A program made the translations under genes and the position numbers. DNA of 45,482 nucleotides from positions 1-45,482 of the forward strand of contig ONSU01000016.1 of the NCBI GenBank assembly GCA_900320545.1, in the 5' to 3' direction. This stretch comes from an uncultured Bacteroidales bacterium (GTDB lineage Bacteria; Bacteroidota; Bacteroidia; Bacteroidales; UBA932). Shown one piece after another: positions 7,562 to 16,091 of this stretch (position 1 is the first letter of the stretch; each line of letters starts with the position of its first letter). Under the pieces are notes generated by a model, which saw only the letters and a program-made list of their open reading frames with translations, searched no databases and was not told the DNA's origin.

Positions 7562-8840
7562 CCTCGTAGATATTGACCGCGTTGCCGCCGCCGATGTGGG
7601 GACGGGCCTGGGAGGTCACGAAGACGTTTTTGCCGTCCAGGGAGACGTCGAGTCCGACCGGGAAGGAATCCACCGCGATCTTCGTCACCGCCTTCATCGT
7701 CCGCGCATCCACCACCCATAACTGACTGGAATAGTTGCACGCCACAAAGATGTATCGGCCGTCGACCGACATTTCGATGGTGCGGGCGCCGGAGCCGACC
7801 TTGCAGGAAGTCCATTCCCGGTACGGAACGGTGCTGCCGGGGCCCTTGAGCTGCGAAACGGCCTCCAGGATGCCGCTCATCGGCGCCTTGAGGACATAGC
7901 CGGCGCCGTTGATGCTGCAGTACATCGAATCGCCGCTGATGAGGATATGCCGGAGATTGGACATCATCCCGGTCAGGCGCCCGAGGTACTGCTTCGACGC
8001 CATATCGATGACCGCGATGCCGCCTCCCCCGCCCATACAGCCGACGAAAAGATAGCGGCTGTCGGGCGTGAACGCCGTTCCGCGCAGACAGAAACCGCTG
8101 TTGACATCGCGGTCGACGGGCACGGAAGTGCTCAGGTTCAGCACCAGCTTATGCTCGATTTCGATCAGTTTGCGATAGGTCCAGCTGGCCGGATCGAGCC
8201 CCTCTACATTGATCAGCCCCACGGTATTCTCGCCCCAGTGCGATACGGCGATCCACTTGCCGTCCGGCGAGCAGCGGATCATCTTCGGCAGGACGCCCGT
8301 CTCGAACATCCGGCAGATCTTCATCGTATAGGTGTCGATGACCGCGATGGCGGAAGGGTCCTGCGCATTGATGTCGAAACTGCGCCGGTAATACGGCACC
8401 CAGAAAAAGCGTCCCCCGTGGGAGAAGGTGCCCTCGACCGGTTTCCCTTTGAATACTTCCGTGTCGCGGTAGCTGTGCCGGAAGCGGAAGAATTGCGGAG
8501 AACGGGTCCAGAGACTGTCCAGCGAATGGTCGATGGAATGCTCCACGACCCCGAGGCGCCGGAAGGTGTGCGTATCGAAAATGACCGTCTTGTACCCCTC
8601 CAGGGAATTGACATAGAAGCGGTTGCCGTCAGGACTCACGTTGACCGACTTCGGGGAGATGATGTTCTCGTCCCGGGTGGCGGTGTCGGAGCGGTGGAAA
8701 TACTGCTTCTTGCCGACGAGCCGGATCTCCAGTGAATCACAGGAGACTTTTTCGCCGATCTTCGGGTGGACAACACTCTGTGCCGCAACCGACTGCAGGA
8801 TGCAGAGGGCCGCGGCACAGGTCAGAGCGATTCGTTTCAT
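7548..8840 (-). CDS. Secreted YncE/lactonase-like beta-propeller protein
   Basis: 430 residues with a Sec signal peptide (basic MKR, hydrophobic core, cut near VAAQS), so periplasmic or surface-exposed. The rest is a repeated WD/YVTN-type propeller: blades with SPDGNRFYVNS, SPDGKWIAVSHW, TPDSRYLFVGC, SVDGRYIFVAC and SLDGKNVFVTSQ motifs, each followed by a VIDT/VVDA-type strand. Such proteins are often binding scaffolds or lactonase-like enzymes; no catalytic residues can be assigned. The start overlaps the sirtuin stop by 4 nt, making it last in the secA-bactofilin-sirtuin-propeller run. It converges with the PAP2 gene. Confidence 0.8.
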   Translation of the reverse strand: MKRIALTCAAALCILQSVAAQSVVHPKIGEKVSCDSLEIRLVGKKQYFHRSDTATRDENIISPKSVNVSPDGNRFYVNSLEGYKTVIFDTHTFRRLGVVEHSIDHSLDSLWTRSPQFFRFRHSYRDTEVFKGKPVEGTFSHGGRFFWVPYYRRSFDINAQDPSAIAVIDTYTMKICRMFETGVLPKMIRCSPDGKWIAVSHWGENTVGLINVEGLDPASWTYRKLIEIEHKLVLNLSTSVPVDRDVNSGFCLRGTAFTPDSRYLFVGCMGGGGGIAVIDMASKQYLGRLTGMMSNLRHILISGDSMYCSINGAGYVLKAPMSGILEAVSQLKGPGSTVPYREWTSCKVGSGARTIEMSVDGRYIFVACNYSSQLWVVDARTMKAVTKIAVDSFPVGLDVSLDGKNVFVTSQARPHIGGGNAVNIYEVTYK

Positions 8841-9541
8841 AGTTGCGACTTGAATACCTCCATCCCCTTGGTAGCCACTTCCTTGATGTGGACAATCCTG
8901 GGATCGTGGATCAGGAGCGGAGCCGGATCGATGATGTAAATCGGATGGTCGGCGGGCGCGTAGCGGTACAGTCCGGCGGCCGGATAGACCTGCAGCGACG
9001 AGCCGACAATGAGGAAGATATCGGCCTGGGATACGATATCCACGGCTTTCTCGATGTTGGGGACCGCCTCGCCGAAAAAGACGATGTGCGGACGCAGCCG
9101 GGCGCCGTTGACCGCCTTCTCGCCAGGCTCGACCGCGCGGTATCCAATGTCGATGACCGACGCCGTCGAATAGCCGTCCCAGTCGTTGTAGGTATTTTCG
9201 GGGCGGACTTTGGTGAGTTCTCCGTGCAGGTGCAGGACCGAGGTGCTGCCGGCCTGCTCGTGCAGGTTGTCGACGTTCTGCGTGATCACGCGGACATCAT
9301 ACTCTTTCTCGAGTTCCGCGATGGCATAATGGGCCGCATTGGGTTTCGCCTTTCCCAGCTGCGCGCGGAGATTGTTGTAGAATTCCGTGAGCTTGTCCGG
9401 CTGGCGGCGCCATCCTTCGACGGAGCAGACCTCCTGGGGATCGAACTCGTCCCAGAGGCCGCCGTTGTCGCGGAAGGTCGAGATTCCGCTCTCCGCGCTG
9501 ACGCCGGCGCCGGAGAGGACGACAAGTTTCCTGCGGGCCAT
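8837..9541 (-). CDS. cobB: Sir2-family NAD-dependent protein deacylase lacking zinc cysteines
   Basis: 234 residues from the ATG at 9541; a GTG one codon earlier is possible. Sirtuin motifs are complete: GAGVSAESGISTFR near residues 10-23 (NAD binding), TQNVDNLH near 112 and the catalytic-histidine HLHGEL motif near 128. RPHIVFFGEAVP and VGSSLQVYPAA follow. The four zinc-binding cysteines usual between HGE and RPH are absent; that loop holds a single-domain insert without cysteine. The cytoplasmic enzyme should remove acyl groups from lysines using NAD. It begins 3 nt after the bactofilin stop and overlaps the propeller gene by 4 nt. Confidence 0.92.
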   Translation of the reverse strand: MARRKLVVLSGAGVSAESGISTFRDNGGLWDEFDPQEVCSVEGWRRQPDKLTEFYNNLRAQLGKAKPNAAHYAIAELEKEYDVRVITQNVDNLHEQAGSTSVLHLHGELTKVRPENTYNDWDGYSTASVIDIGYRAVEPGEKAVNGARLRPHIVFFGEAVPNIEKAVDIVSQADIFLIVGSSLQVYPAAGLYRYAPADHPIYIIDPAPLLIHDPRIVHIKEVATKGMEVFKSQL

Positions 9542-9544
9542 CAC

Positions 9545-10030
9545 CTACTTGGCCTGAGGTCTGGCACCCGCGGGACGGAAGACGCTGGGAGCGGGCTGCT
9601 GAGGCGCGGGGGCCTGGACGGGCTGTCCGGAGACCGGAGCCGCCTTGGGAGCGGCCTGGGTAAACGGCTTGCCGCTGATCTCGGCGGCCAGGCGGTCGAA
9701 TTCACCCTCGGCGAGCATCCGGCAGTTGCCGTTGAACTTCGCATCAAGTTCGACTTCCAGGCGCTTGACGTGCAGGTCGCCCGTGATTTCGCAGCCGGCG
9801 CGGAGACTGAGGGTATCCTTCACGTAGAAGTTGCCCTTCATCGTGCCGCTGAGTTCGACATTCTCGCCGACGATGTTGCCGTTGACGATGGCCTTCTTGC
9901 CCGTGGACACACGGCCCTTGGCATAGATCTGACCATCGAAAGTTCCGTCGATGCGGAGATCGCCGGGCGTGGAGATTTCACCCTTGAAGATGGTTCCTTC
10001 AGAGATTCTGCTGGTTTCGTTGTTTTCCAT
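9545..10030 (-). CDS. Bactofilin, polymer-forming cytoskeletal protein
   Basis: 161 residues. Residues about 10-115 form the bactofilin beta-helix: an ISEGTIFKGEI start, then regularly spaced short Gly/Val/Ile repeats (GDLRIDGTFDGQI, AIVNGNIVGENV, TMKGNFYV, CEITGDLHV). A proline/alanine/glutamine-rich tail (about 125-161) is probably disordered. Bactofilins self-assemble without nucleotide into membrane-associated filaments that position cell-wall enzymes and shape the cell. The gene starts 21 nt after the secA stop and is followed 3 nt later by the sirtuin gene. No M23 peptidase partner is nearby. Confidence 0.93.
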   Translation of the reverse strand: MENNETSRISEGTIFKGEISTPGDLRIDGTFDGQIYAKGRVSTGKKAIVNGNIVGENVELSGTMKGNFYVKDTLSLRAGCEITGDLHVKRLEVELDAKFNGNCRMLAEGEFDRLAAEISGKPFTQAAPKAAPVSGQPVQAPAPQQPAPSVFRPAGARPQAK

Positions 10031-10051
10031 ATAAAGCGTTGTTAGATATTA

Positions 10052-13000
10052 TTATACCAAACCTTTTCCGTGGCAGTTCTTGTATTTGAGGCCGCTCCCG
10101 CACGGACAGGGATCGTTGCGGCCGACTTTCTTCTCTACGCGGACCGGCGTGCGGGACTTCTCACCACCCGCGTTGGTGGAGAGATCCTGGGTGCGGGTCG
10201 TCCGCATCTCGGAGAGGTCGCGGCGGGGCTGCGGGGCCCGGGCCGACTGCACCTCGCTCTGGTCGCGGAGCGGAATGAAGGCGCGCAGCAGGAACTGCAG
10301 GACGTCCTTGTAGAGTTCTTCGAGCATCGAGGAGAAGAGCTGGTAACTCTCCTGCTTGTACACGACGATCGGGTCTTTCTGCTCGTAGGCGGCATTCTGG
10401 ACACTCTGACGGAGGTCGTCCATATCGCGAAGATGCTGCTTCCAGTGCTCGTCGATCTGGTAGAGGATGAGCGACTTGCTGAGCGACTTGGCGATCTCGC
10501 GGCCTTCGCTCTCGTAGGCCTTCTTGAGATTGACGGAGAGGTTGAGGACCTTGCGGCCGTCGCTGATGGGAATCGCGATATTCTGATAGATCGAGCCCTG
10601 TTTCTCGTAGACCTGCCTGATGAAGGGGCCGACCTTGGTGATCATCGTGTCAATCCTGCGCTGATACACGTCCATCATATGGGCGCTCAGCAGGTCGACA
10701 AGCCCTTGCGGACGGGTATGGTCGTATGTTTCCTCGTCAAATCCGAGGTCGATCGAAAGCTGCGACATGATGTACTCCTCGAAGCCGGCGTAATCGAGCC
10801 CTTCGGCTCCGCTGACGAGGATATCGGCCATATCGGTCATCATATTCTGGAGATCGATCTCGATGCGTTCTCCGTAAAGGGCGTTGCGGCGGCGGCTGTA
10901 GATGGCCTCGCGCTGATAGTTCATCACATCGTCGTACTCGAGGAGGCGCTTGCGGATGCCGAAGTTGTTCTCTTCGACCTTGGTCTGCGCCTTCTCGATG
11001 GCCTTGGAGAGGGAACGGGCGACGAGCGCCTCGTCATCCTTCATGCCGAGGGCGTCGACGATCCGGGCGATACGCTCGGAGCCGAAAACGCGCATCAGCT
11101 TGTCTTCCAAGGAGATATAGAAGGTCGAAGAACCCGGGTCTCCCTGACGTCCGGCACGTCCGCGAAGCTGACGGTCGACGCGGCGGCTGTCGTGACGTTC
11201 CGTACCGATGATCGCGAGACCGCCCGCGGCCCGCACTTCGTCGGAGAGCTTGATATCGGTACCACGACCGGCCATGTTGGTCGCGATGGTGACTTTTCCC
11301 TTCTGGCCCGCCTGGGCGACGATCTCCGCCTCACGGGCATGCTCCTTGGCGTTGAGCACGTTGGCGTGGATGCCGCGGAGACGCATCATCCTGTCGAGCA
11401 GTTCGGAGGTTTCCACGTCGGTCGTACCGACGAGGACGGAGCGGCCGGCGCCCGTGATCTCGACGACGCGGTCGATGACGGCCAGGTATTTGGCCTTCTT
11501 GGTCTTGTAGATGATATCGTCCTCGTCGTTGCGGATGACCGGCCGGTTGGTCGGAATCTCGACGACGTCGAGTTTGTAGATATCCCAGAACTCACCCGCC
11601 TCGGTAACGGCCGTACCGGTCATACCGGCGAGTTTGTGGTACATTCTGAAGTAGTTCTGGAGGGTGATCGTGGCAAAAGTCTGCGTCGCGGCCTCGACCT
11701 TGACGTTCTCCTTCGCCTCGACCGCCTGATGCAGACCGTCGCTCCAGCGGCGGCCTTCCATGATACGGCCGGTGGACTCGTCCACGATCTTGACCTTGCC
11801 GTCGACGATGATGTAGTCGACCTCCTTCTGGAACATCGCATACGCCTTGAGGAGCTGGATCACGGTGTGGACGCGCTCGCTCTTGAGGGAGAAATCCTCC
11901 ATCAGGGCGTCCTTCTTCTCCTGCTTCTCCAGAGCGGAGAGGGAGTCGTTCCCCTGGATTTCCGCGATGGCGGTACCTACGTCGGGAAGGACGAAGAAGT
12001 TGGGGTCGGACACGGATTTCGCGAGCATATCGTGGCCCTTGTCGGTCATTTCGACGGAATTCTGGACTTCGCTGATGACGAAGTAGAGCTCGTCGGTAAC
12101 CTGCGGCATCTCGCGTTCGTTGTCCTGCATATAGTAGTTCTCGGCCTTCTGGAGGAGCTGCTTCATCCCCTGCTCGCTGAGGAATTTGATGAGCGGCTGG
12201 TACTTGGGAAGTCCCTTGTGAGCGCGGAGAAGGAGTTTGCCGCCTTCCGCCTCGTCTCCCGCCGCGATGGCTTTCTTGGCCTCCTGGAGGGTGGTCGTCA
12301 CGAGGGCGCGCTGCTTGTTGTAGAGGTTCTCGACGTAGGGGCGGAACTCCATGAACTGCTCGTCGTCCTGACTCTTCTGCACGGGGCCGGAGATGATGAG
12401 CGGGGTACGGGCGTCGTCGATGAGGACGGAGTCGACCTCGTCGACGATGGCGTAATGGTGCTTGCGCTGGACAAGGTCTTCGGGACGGACCGCCATATTG
12501 TCACGGAGGTAGTCGAAACCGAATTCGTTGTTGGTACCGAAGGTGATGTCGCAGTTGTAGGCGCGTTTGCGGGCCTCGCTGTTGGGCTGGTGCTTGTCGA
12601 TGCAGTCGACGCTGAGCCCGTGGAACTGATAGAGCGGGCCCATCCACTCGGAGTCACGCTTGGACAGGTAGTCGTTGACGGTAACGACGTGGACGCCTTT
12701 GCCGGCGAGAGCGTTGAGGAAGACCGGGAACGTGGCGACGAGGGTCTTTCCCTCACCGGTCGCCATCTCGGCGATGCTGCCCCGCTGCTCTTTCTCTTTG
12801 TTGGCGCTGCCGTGGAGGACGATACCGCCCACGATCTGGCAGTTGTAATGGACCATATCCCATTTGAGGTCGTTGCCGCCGGCGATCCAGTGGTTCTGCC
12901 AGACGGCCACGTCGCGGCCGCCGTGCGTCTCTCCGTCGCCGAGGTCGGTGCCGCCGCGGTGCTCGATGCTGATGAAGTCCTTCCCTTCGGCCGCCAGCTG

Positions 13001-13402
13001 CCGGTCGAAGTCGCTCGCCGTCACGACGACGGGTTCGTTGCCCGCGAAACGCCTGGCGGTGGATTTCATGATGGCGAAAACTTCCGGAAGAACCTCACTG
13101 AGGACCTTCTCGATGGCCTCGTCCTCATCCTTGACAAGTTTGTCAGATTCGGTGGCGAGGGCTTCCTTCTCTGCTACGGGAATCTCTTTCTCGAGCTGTT
13201 CCTTGATCTCGGCGATCCGCTTCTCGAACGGCGCCTCGACATCGAGGATGTGCGCGCGGATTTCCTGCGTCTTCGCCCGGAGCTCGTCATTGGAGAGTTT
13301 GTCGATCGACTCGTAGGCCGCAAGCACCTTGTCCAGCAACGGCTGGATCCGCTTCATATCCTTCTCGGACTTGGTCTTGAATATCTTGGAAAATATACTC
13401 AT
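10052..13402 (-). CDS. secA: Protein translocase ATPase SecA
   Basis: 1116 residues, the long form usual in Bacteroidota. It is the ATP-driven motor that pushes preproteins through SecYEG. Visible motifs are Walker A MATGEGKT (near residue 215), the DEVDSVLIDDARTPLIISG Walker B block (near 325), TNMAGRGTDI and the RQLRGRAGRQGDPG arginine-finger block in the second helicase domain, the helical scaffold and wing, and a C-terminal CPCGSGLKYKNCH zinc tail that contacts SecB-type chaperones and ribosomes. It heads a minus-strand run with bactofilin, sirtuin and propeller, behind its own promoter. Confidence 0.98.
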   Translation of the reverse strand: MSIFSKIFKTKSEKDMKRIQPLLDKVLAAYESIDKLSNDELRAKTQEIRAHILDVEAPFEKRIAEIKEQLEKEIPVAEKEALATESDKLVKDEDEAIEKVLSEVLPEVFAIMKSTARRFAGNEPVVVTASDFDRQLAAEGKDFISIEHRGGTDLGDGETHGGRDVAVWQNHWIAGGNDLKWDMVHYNCQIVGGIVLHGSANKEKEQRGSIAEMATGEGKTLVATFPVFLNALAGKGVHVVTVNDYLSKRDSEWMGPLYQFHGLSVDCIDKHQPNSEARKRAYNCDITFGTNNEFGFDYLRDNMAVRPEDLVQRKHHYAIVDEVDSVLIDDARTPLIISGPVQKSQDDEQFMEFRPYVENLYNKQRALVTTTLQEAKKAIAAGDEAEGGKLLLRAHKGLPKYQPLIKFLSEQGMKQLLQKAENYYMQDNEREMPQVTDELYFVISEVQNSVEMTDKGHDMLAKSVSDPNFFVLPDVGTAIAEIQGNDSLSALEKQEKKDALMEDFSLKSERVHTVIQLLKAYAMFQKEVDYIIVDGKVKIVDESTGRIMEGRRWSDGLHQAVEAKENVKVEAATQTFATITLQNYFRMYHKLAGMTGTAVTEAGEFWDIYKLDVVEIPTNRPVIRNDEDDIIYKTKKAKYLAVIDRVVEITGAGRSVLVGTTDVETSELLDRMMRLRGIHANVLNAKEHAREAEIVAQAGQKGKVTIATNMAGRGTDIKLSDEVRAAGGLAIIGTERHDSRRVDRQLRGRAGRQGDPGSSTFYISLEDKLMRVFGSERIARIVDALGMKDDEALVARSLSKAIEKAQTKVEENNFGIRKRLLEYDDVMNYQREAIYSRRRNALYGERIEIDLQNMMTDMADILVSGAEGLDYAGFEEYIMSQLSIDLGFDEETYDHTRPQGLVDLLSAHMMDVYQRRIDTMITKVGPFIRQVYEKQGSIYQNIAIPISDGRKVLNLSVNLKKAYESEGREIAKSLSKSLILYQIDEHWKQHLRDMDDLRQSVQNAAYEQKDPIVVYKQESYQLFSSMLEELYKDVLQFLLRAFIPLRDQSEVQSARAPQPRRDLSEMRTTRTQDLSTNAGGEKSRTPVRVEKKVGRNDPCPCGSGLKYKNCHGKGLV

Positions 13403-13438
13403 TTCTTGTCTGTCTTTTTCTAAAATTCACTAATCTTA

Positions 13439-13469
13439 CAAATGTAGTATTTTTCCGGGAAATTTACAA
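13439..13469 (-). promoter_or_regulatory. secA promoter
   Basis: The minus strand reads TTG (13469-13467), 20 nt, then TACATTTG (13446-13439), matching the Bacteroidota consensus. The leader to the secA ATG is about 30 nt. Confidence 0.6.
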
Positions 13470-13520
13470 TTCTATTTTCGTAAGTCTCGACTTGTCGTTT
13501 TTCTTCGCCTTTCCGGCTCT

Positions 13521-13553
13521 AAAAAAAGATCCCCGGAACTTAAGTCCGGGGAT
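13521..13553 (-). terminator. Intrinsic terminator of the outer-membrane barrel gene
   Basis: A perfect 9-bp stem pairs 13529-13537 with 13545-13553 around a 7-nt loop. On the minus strand it is followed by seven T residues (13527-13521). It lies 24 nt past the stop of the barrel gene. The stem belongs to the dispersed palindrome family seen at 16784 and 28702. Confidence 0.75.
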
Positions 13554-13576
13554 GAGACATCAGGTACGGGCGGGGA

Positions 13577-14248
13577 TCAGAAGCAGAAAGCGATTCCTGC
13601 GTGGAGGGTATTCTGATGAATTTTCCCGTCCGTCGCAGAGGTCTTGTTTACATTGAGGAGACCGAAGTCGTAACCGGCATTGATCTCGAAGAATTTGATG
13701 CGGTACCCGACGCCGACGCCGATCTTCGTATCGAAACGCTTGAGCGTGAGCTGGTCATCACTGTCATCTCCGATTTCCCCGAAAAGATTTTCGGTCAGCG
13801 TGTCTTTCCGCTTCTGGAAGAAGTCCTTGCGGGAATAGCCGTACAACTTGGCGGTAAGGGCCAGATTGAAGGCGGGTCCGGCATAGACGAAAAGTTTGCC
13901 GGCGCTACCGAGTTCCACGCCGAAGGTCACATTGACCGGGAACTGCAATTCCATCATATCCAGACCGAAAGATGTGTCCGGTGCAGGCTGCTTTTTCTCC
14001 CTGAGGGGGCCTGTGGCCCACAGGAAATAAGCGCCGGGGGCGATGCCGACATACTGATTGATCTTGATGTTGAAGGAGGCTCCGGCGTAGGCGCCGTTCA
14101 TCGACCAATAGAAATTCTCATTGGCGCTGCCTTTGTCATAGGTGAAGGTCTGCCAGAGATAACCGCCGCCGATATGTACCTGGGCCGAAGCGGCGAGGCC
14201 CGCGAGCAGCAGGATGGCTGCCAGGAATAACTTTTTCATCATATTCAT
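13577..14248 (-). CDS. Outer-membrane beta-barrel protein
   Basis: About 223 residues from the ATG at 14248 (MNMMKK...); the ATG at 14239 would give a classic MKKLFLAAILLL signal peptide cut after SAQ. The mature part alternates aromatic and glycine residues in short strands ending in a C-terminal phenylalanine (GIAFCF), as expected for a small outer-membrane barrel. It is a paralogue of the barrel at 16092-16730, sharing GAY, YAGPAF and the FDTKIGVGVGYRIKFFEINAGYDFGL-type block. A strong promoter sits just upstream and a terminator downstream, so it is monocistronic. The cargo or ligand is unknown. Confidence 0.78.
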   Translation of the reverse strand: MNMMKKLFLAAILLLAGLAASAQVHIGGGYLWQTFTYDKGSANENFYWSMNGAYAGASFNIKINQYVGIAPGAYFLWATGPLREKKQPAPDTSFGLDMMELQFPVNVTFGVELGSAGKLFVYAGPAFNLALTAKLYGYSRKDFFQKRKDTLTENLFGEIGDDSDDQLTLKRFDTKIGVGVGYRIKFFEINAGYDFGLLNVNKTSATDGKIHQNTLHAGIAFCF

Positions 14249-14263
14249 TTTGAATGATTTATG

Positions 14264-14294
14264 CAAACATACGGATTTCTTCCGAAAAAACAAA
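14264..14294 (-). promoter_or_regulatory. Promoter of the outer-membrane barrel gene
   Basis: The minus strand reads TTTG (14294-14291), 19 nt, TATGTTTG (14271-14264), a full match to the Bacteroidota consensus. It overlaps the last bases of the upstream glycosyltransferase gene. Confidence 0.68.
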
Positions 14295-14295
14295 A

Positions 14296-15225
14296 TTATC
14301 GGCTGTAACGCACGAAAATCTCCTTGGGCGATTCGGAGGAGAAAACGCTTTCGCGAACGTTGCGGGCCGTGCGGAACATCAGCGCCTTGCGGCCGGACTT
14401 GTGGCCGACGATGAGATATTTGAAACAGCGGAGGGATTCCACGACGTGGATGAAACCGCCGAGGACAGCCCGTTTGAAGCGGTTATCTCCCGCATAGAAC
14501 AGCATCGCGCCGCGGACGCGGGCCGGCTTGACGGCCGCCTCCATCGGCCTCACCGTGCCCCCGGCGTGATGGACGATCACGGTATTGGCGTCGGCATACA
14601 GGGCATACCCCATCGAAACGAATTTCTGCCCGAGGGCGATGTCCTCCGGGGTGAAGAAGAACCGCTCGTCGAACCAGCCCGCGGCGCGGAAAGCGTCGGC
14701 ACGGGCGAGGAAGCAGGCCCCGTTGAGCGTCCGGGTGCGGAACAACCCCTTCCGGTTGCTCCAGCGGGTCGGGATCCGCTCGTTCACGAGGTGGAGATAA
14801 TGGCGCATATACCGGCACATTCCCCAGGGGGCGCGCCCGGAAGTCTGCACCTTGCCGTCCGGCAGAATGATCCTGGGCGATACCGCCGCGACATCCGAAG
14901 GAAGCCGCCCGAAATCCGCCAACAGGCGGTCGACGACCGGCATCTCCTGCACGGTGTCGTCATTGACGATGAAGATGTACTCCCCCGCCGCCTGCCGGAG
15001 GGCGAGATTGTTGTTCTCGGCAAAACCTTTCGTGCCTTCGCTCTCGAGGATCTTCACATCCGGATACCCGCGCCGGAGAAGTTCGAGGTTCTCCTTCGTA
15101 TAGCGATACGCGACGACGAAGACCTCCATTTCGGTCCGGTTGAAGGCGAAGAGACTGTCTAGGCAGGGACGGAGGATCTCCGGCCGGTTCATAGAGACGA
15201 TGACGACGGATACTTTCATAGTCAT
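14296..15225 (-). CDS. GT2 family glycosyltransferase
   Basis: 309 residues. The start at 15225 is set by an ATGA overlap with the upstream glycosyltransferase stop; a longer upstream frame is antisense-like and lacks the family start. GT-A features are MKVSVVIVSMNRPEILRPCLDSL at the N-terminus, a GFAENNNLAL acceptor-side motif near residue 72, the metal-binding IVNDDT (DxD type) near 94 and the FFTPEDIALG segment near 195. The C-terminus has a hydrophobic/basic stretch that may touch the membrane. Enzymes of this rhamnosyl/galactosyl transferase-like group build surface glycans. It is coupled to the preceding GT2. Confidence 0.88.
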   Translation of the reverse strand: MTMKVSVVIVSMNRPEILRPCLDSLFAFNRTEMEVFVVAYRYTKENLELLRRGYPDVKILESEGTKGFAENNNLALRQAAGEYIFIVNDDTVQEMPVVDRLLADFGRLPSDVAAVSPRIILPDGKVQTSGRAPWGMCRYMRHYLHLVNERIPTRWSNRKGLFRTRTLNGACFLARADAFRAAGWFDERFFFTPEDIALGQKFVSMGYALYADANTVIVHHAGGTVRPMEAAVKPARVRGAMLFYAGDNRFKRAVLGGFIHVVESLRCFKYLIVGHKSGRKALMFRTARNVRESVFSSESPKEIFVRYSR

Positions 15226-16085
15226 TCGGCGATATATGCCCCCTTCCCCATCGTCAGTGTCCGCGTAGAGAGGACCTCCGGGAGGTTCCTGCGAAGTTCG
15301 CGATAATGCTTCCAGGGAAGAAGACTGCGGTAACGGACGGTCTTCACCAGGGTATAGCAAAGCACCTTGATCCGCTGCCACAGAAGCGGTCTGCGGATAT
15401 CGCACAGCATCGCGAGGGAGGCCATCCGGTAGTTGCGGTAAATAATCCTGTCCCGGCTCTCGACCCGCTCCGAGCGGTCGTGGACGGCCTTCGCCCGAGA
15501 GACGACTCCGATTCCGAATCCGTGGTAGGCGGTCCGCTGGCAATAATTGTCATCCTCACCGTAGAAAGGGAAAATCGGCGCAAAGAGCCCGACGGTCTCC
15601 AGGCAGCCCCGCGTGACCAGCCAATGGGCGGCCATCACGGCCGGCACCGGACAGACGTCCCCGGCCTCCGGAGACATCCGCGCCAGAACCCGTCTGGCAA
15701 AGGAGGAGTCATACGCTCCCCCGGCGCTCATCTGCATCGGGCTGAGGATGCCGAACTCCGGGTGCGCGGCAGACGCTTCGGCCAGGATCCCGAAGGTATC
15801 CTTTTCCACCCAGGCGTCCTGATTCATCAGATAAACGGCGTCGTAACCCCTTTCAAGGGCATAACGCATACCGATATTGTTGGCTTTGCCGAAGCCGAGA
15901 TTGCTTCCGGGCTCCCGGAGCATCACCTCCGGGAAGTGCTCGCGGATATAATCCGCCGTCCCGTCGTCGGAGCCGTTGTCAATCACCATAATATCCGCAG
16001 AATGCCCCGAAGCGCACAGGCTTGCGAGGCATCTGTCGATCCAGGGCATCGCCCTGTAGGTAACGATAACGGCGAGAATCTTCAC
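15222..16085 (-). CDS. GT2 family glycosyltransferase
   Basis: 287 residues. It begins MKILAVIVTYRAMPWIDRCL, with VIDNGSDDGT near residue 36, GFGKANNIGM near 64, a MNQDAW metal-binding segment near 87 and a FYGEDDNYCQR segment near 175 that supplies the catalytic acid region. The C-terminal 60 residues are basic and amphipathic. It belongs to the same rhamnosyltransferase-like group as its downstream neighbour, overlapping by 4 nt, and starts 6 nt after the outer-membrane barrel stop, so the three genes are probably co-transcribed. The likely role is successive sugar additions to a surface polysaccharide or O-antigen. Confidence 0.88.
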   Translation of the reverse strand: MKILAVIVTYRAMPWIDRCLASLCASGHSADIMVIDNGSDDGTADYIREHFPEVMLREPGSNLGFGKANNIGMRYALERGYDAVYLMNQDAWVEKDTFGILAEASAAHPEFGILSPMQMSAGGAYDSSFARRVLARMSPEAGDVCPVPAVMAAHWLVTRGCLETVGLFAPIFPFYGEDDNYCQRTAYHGFGIGVVSRAKAVHDRSERVESRDRIIYRNYRMASLAMLCDIRRPLLWQRIKVLCYTLVKTVRYRSLLPWKHYRELRRNLPEVLSTRTLTMGKGAYIAE

Positions 16086-16091
16086 GTCGCG

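Noticed and set aside
10070-13423. Very long open frame antisense to secA, and similar ones opposite htpG, the acyl-CoA synthetase, rpsA and relA
   Set aside because: These follow from GC-rich third positions of the real genes. Their translations are low-complexity Val/Asp/Gly/Leu-rich, without domains, and the sense genes are certain.
15226-15543. Upstream extension of the second GT2 frame
   Set aside because: It lies in the preceding GT2 gene in another frame; the GT-A fold begins at the ATGA overlap (15225).
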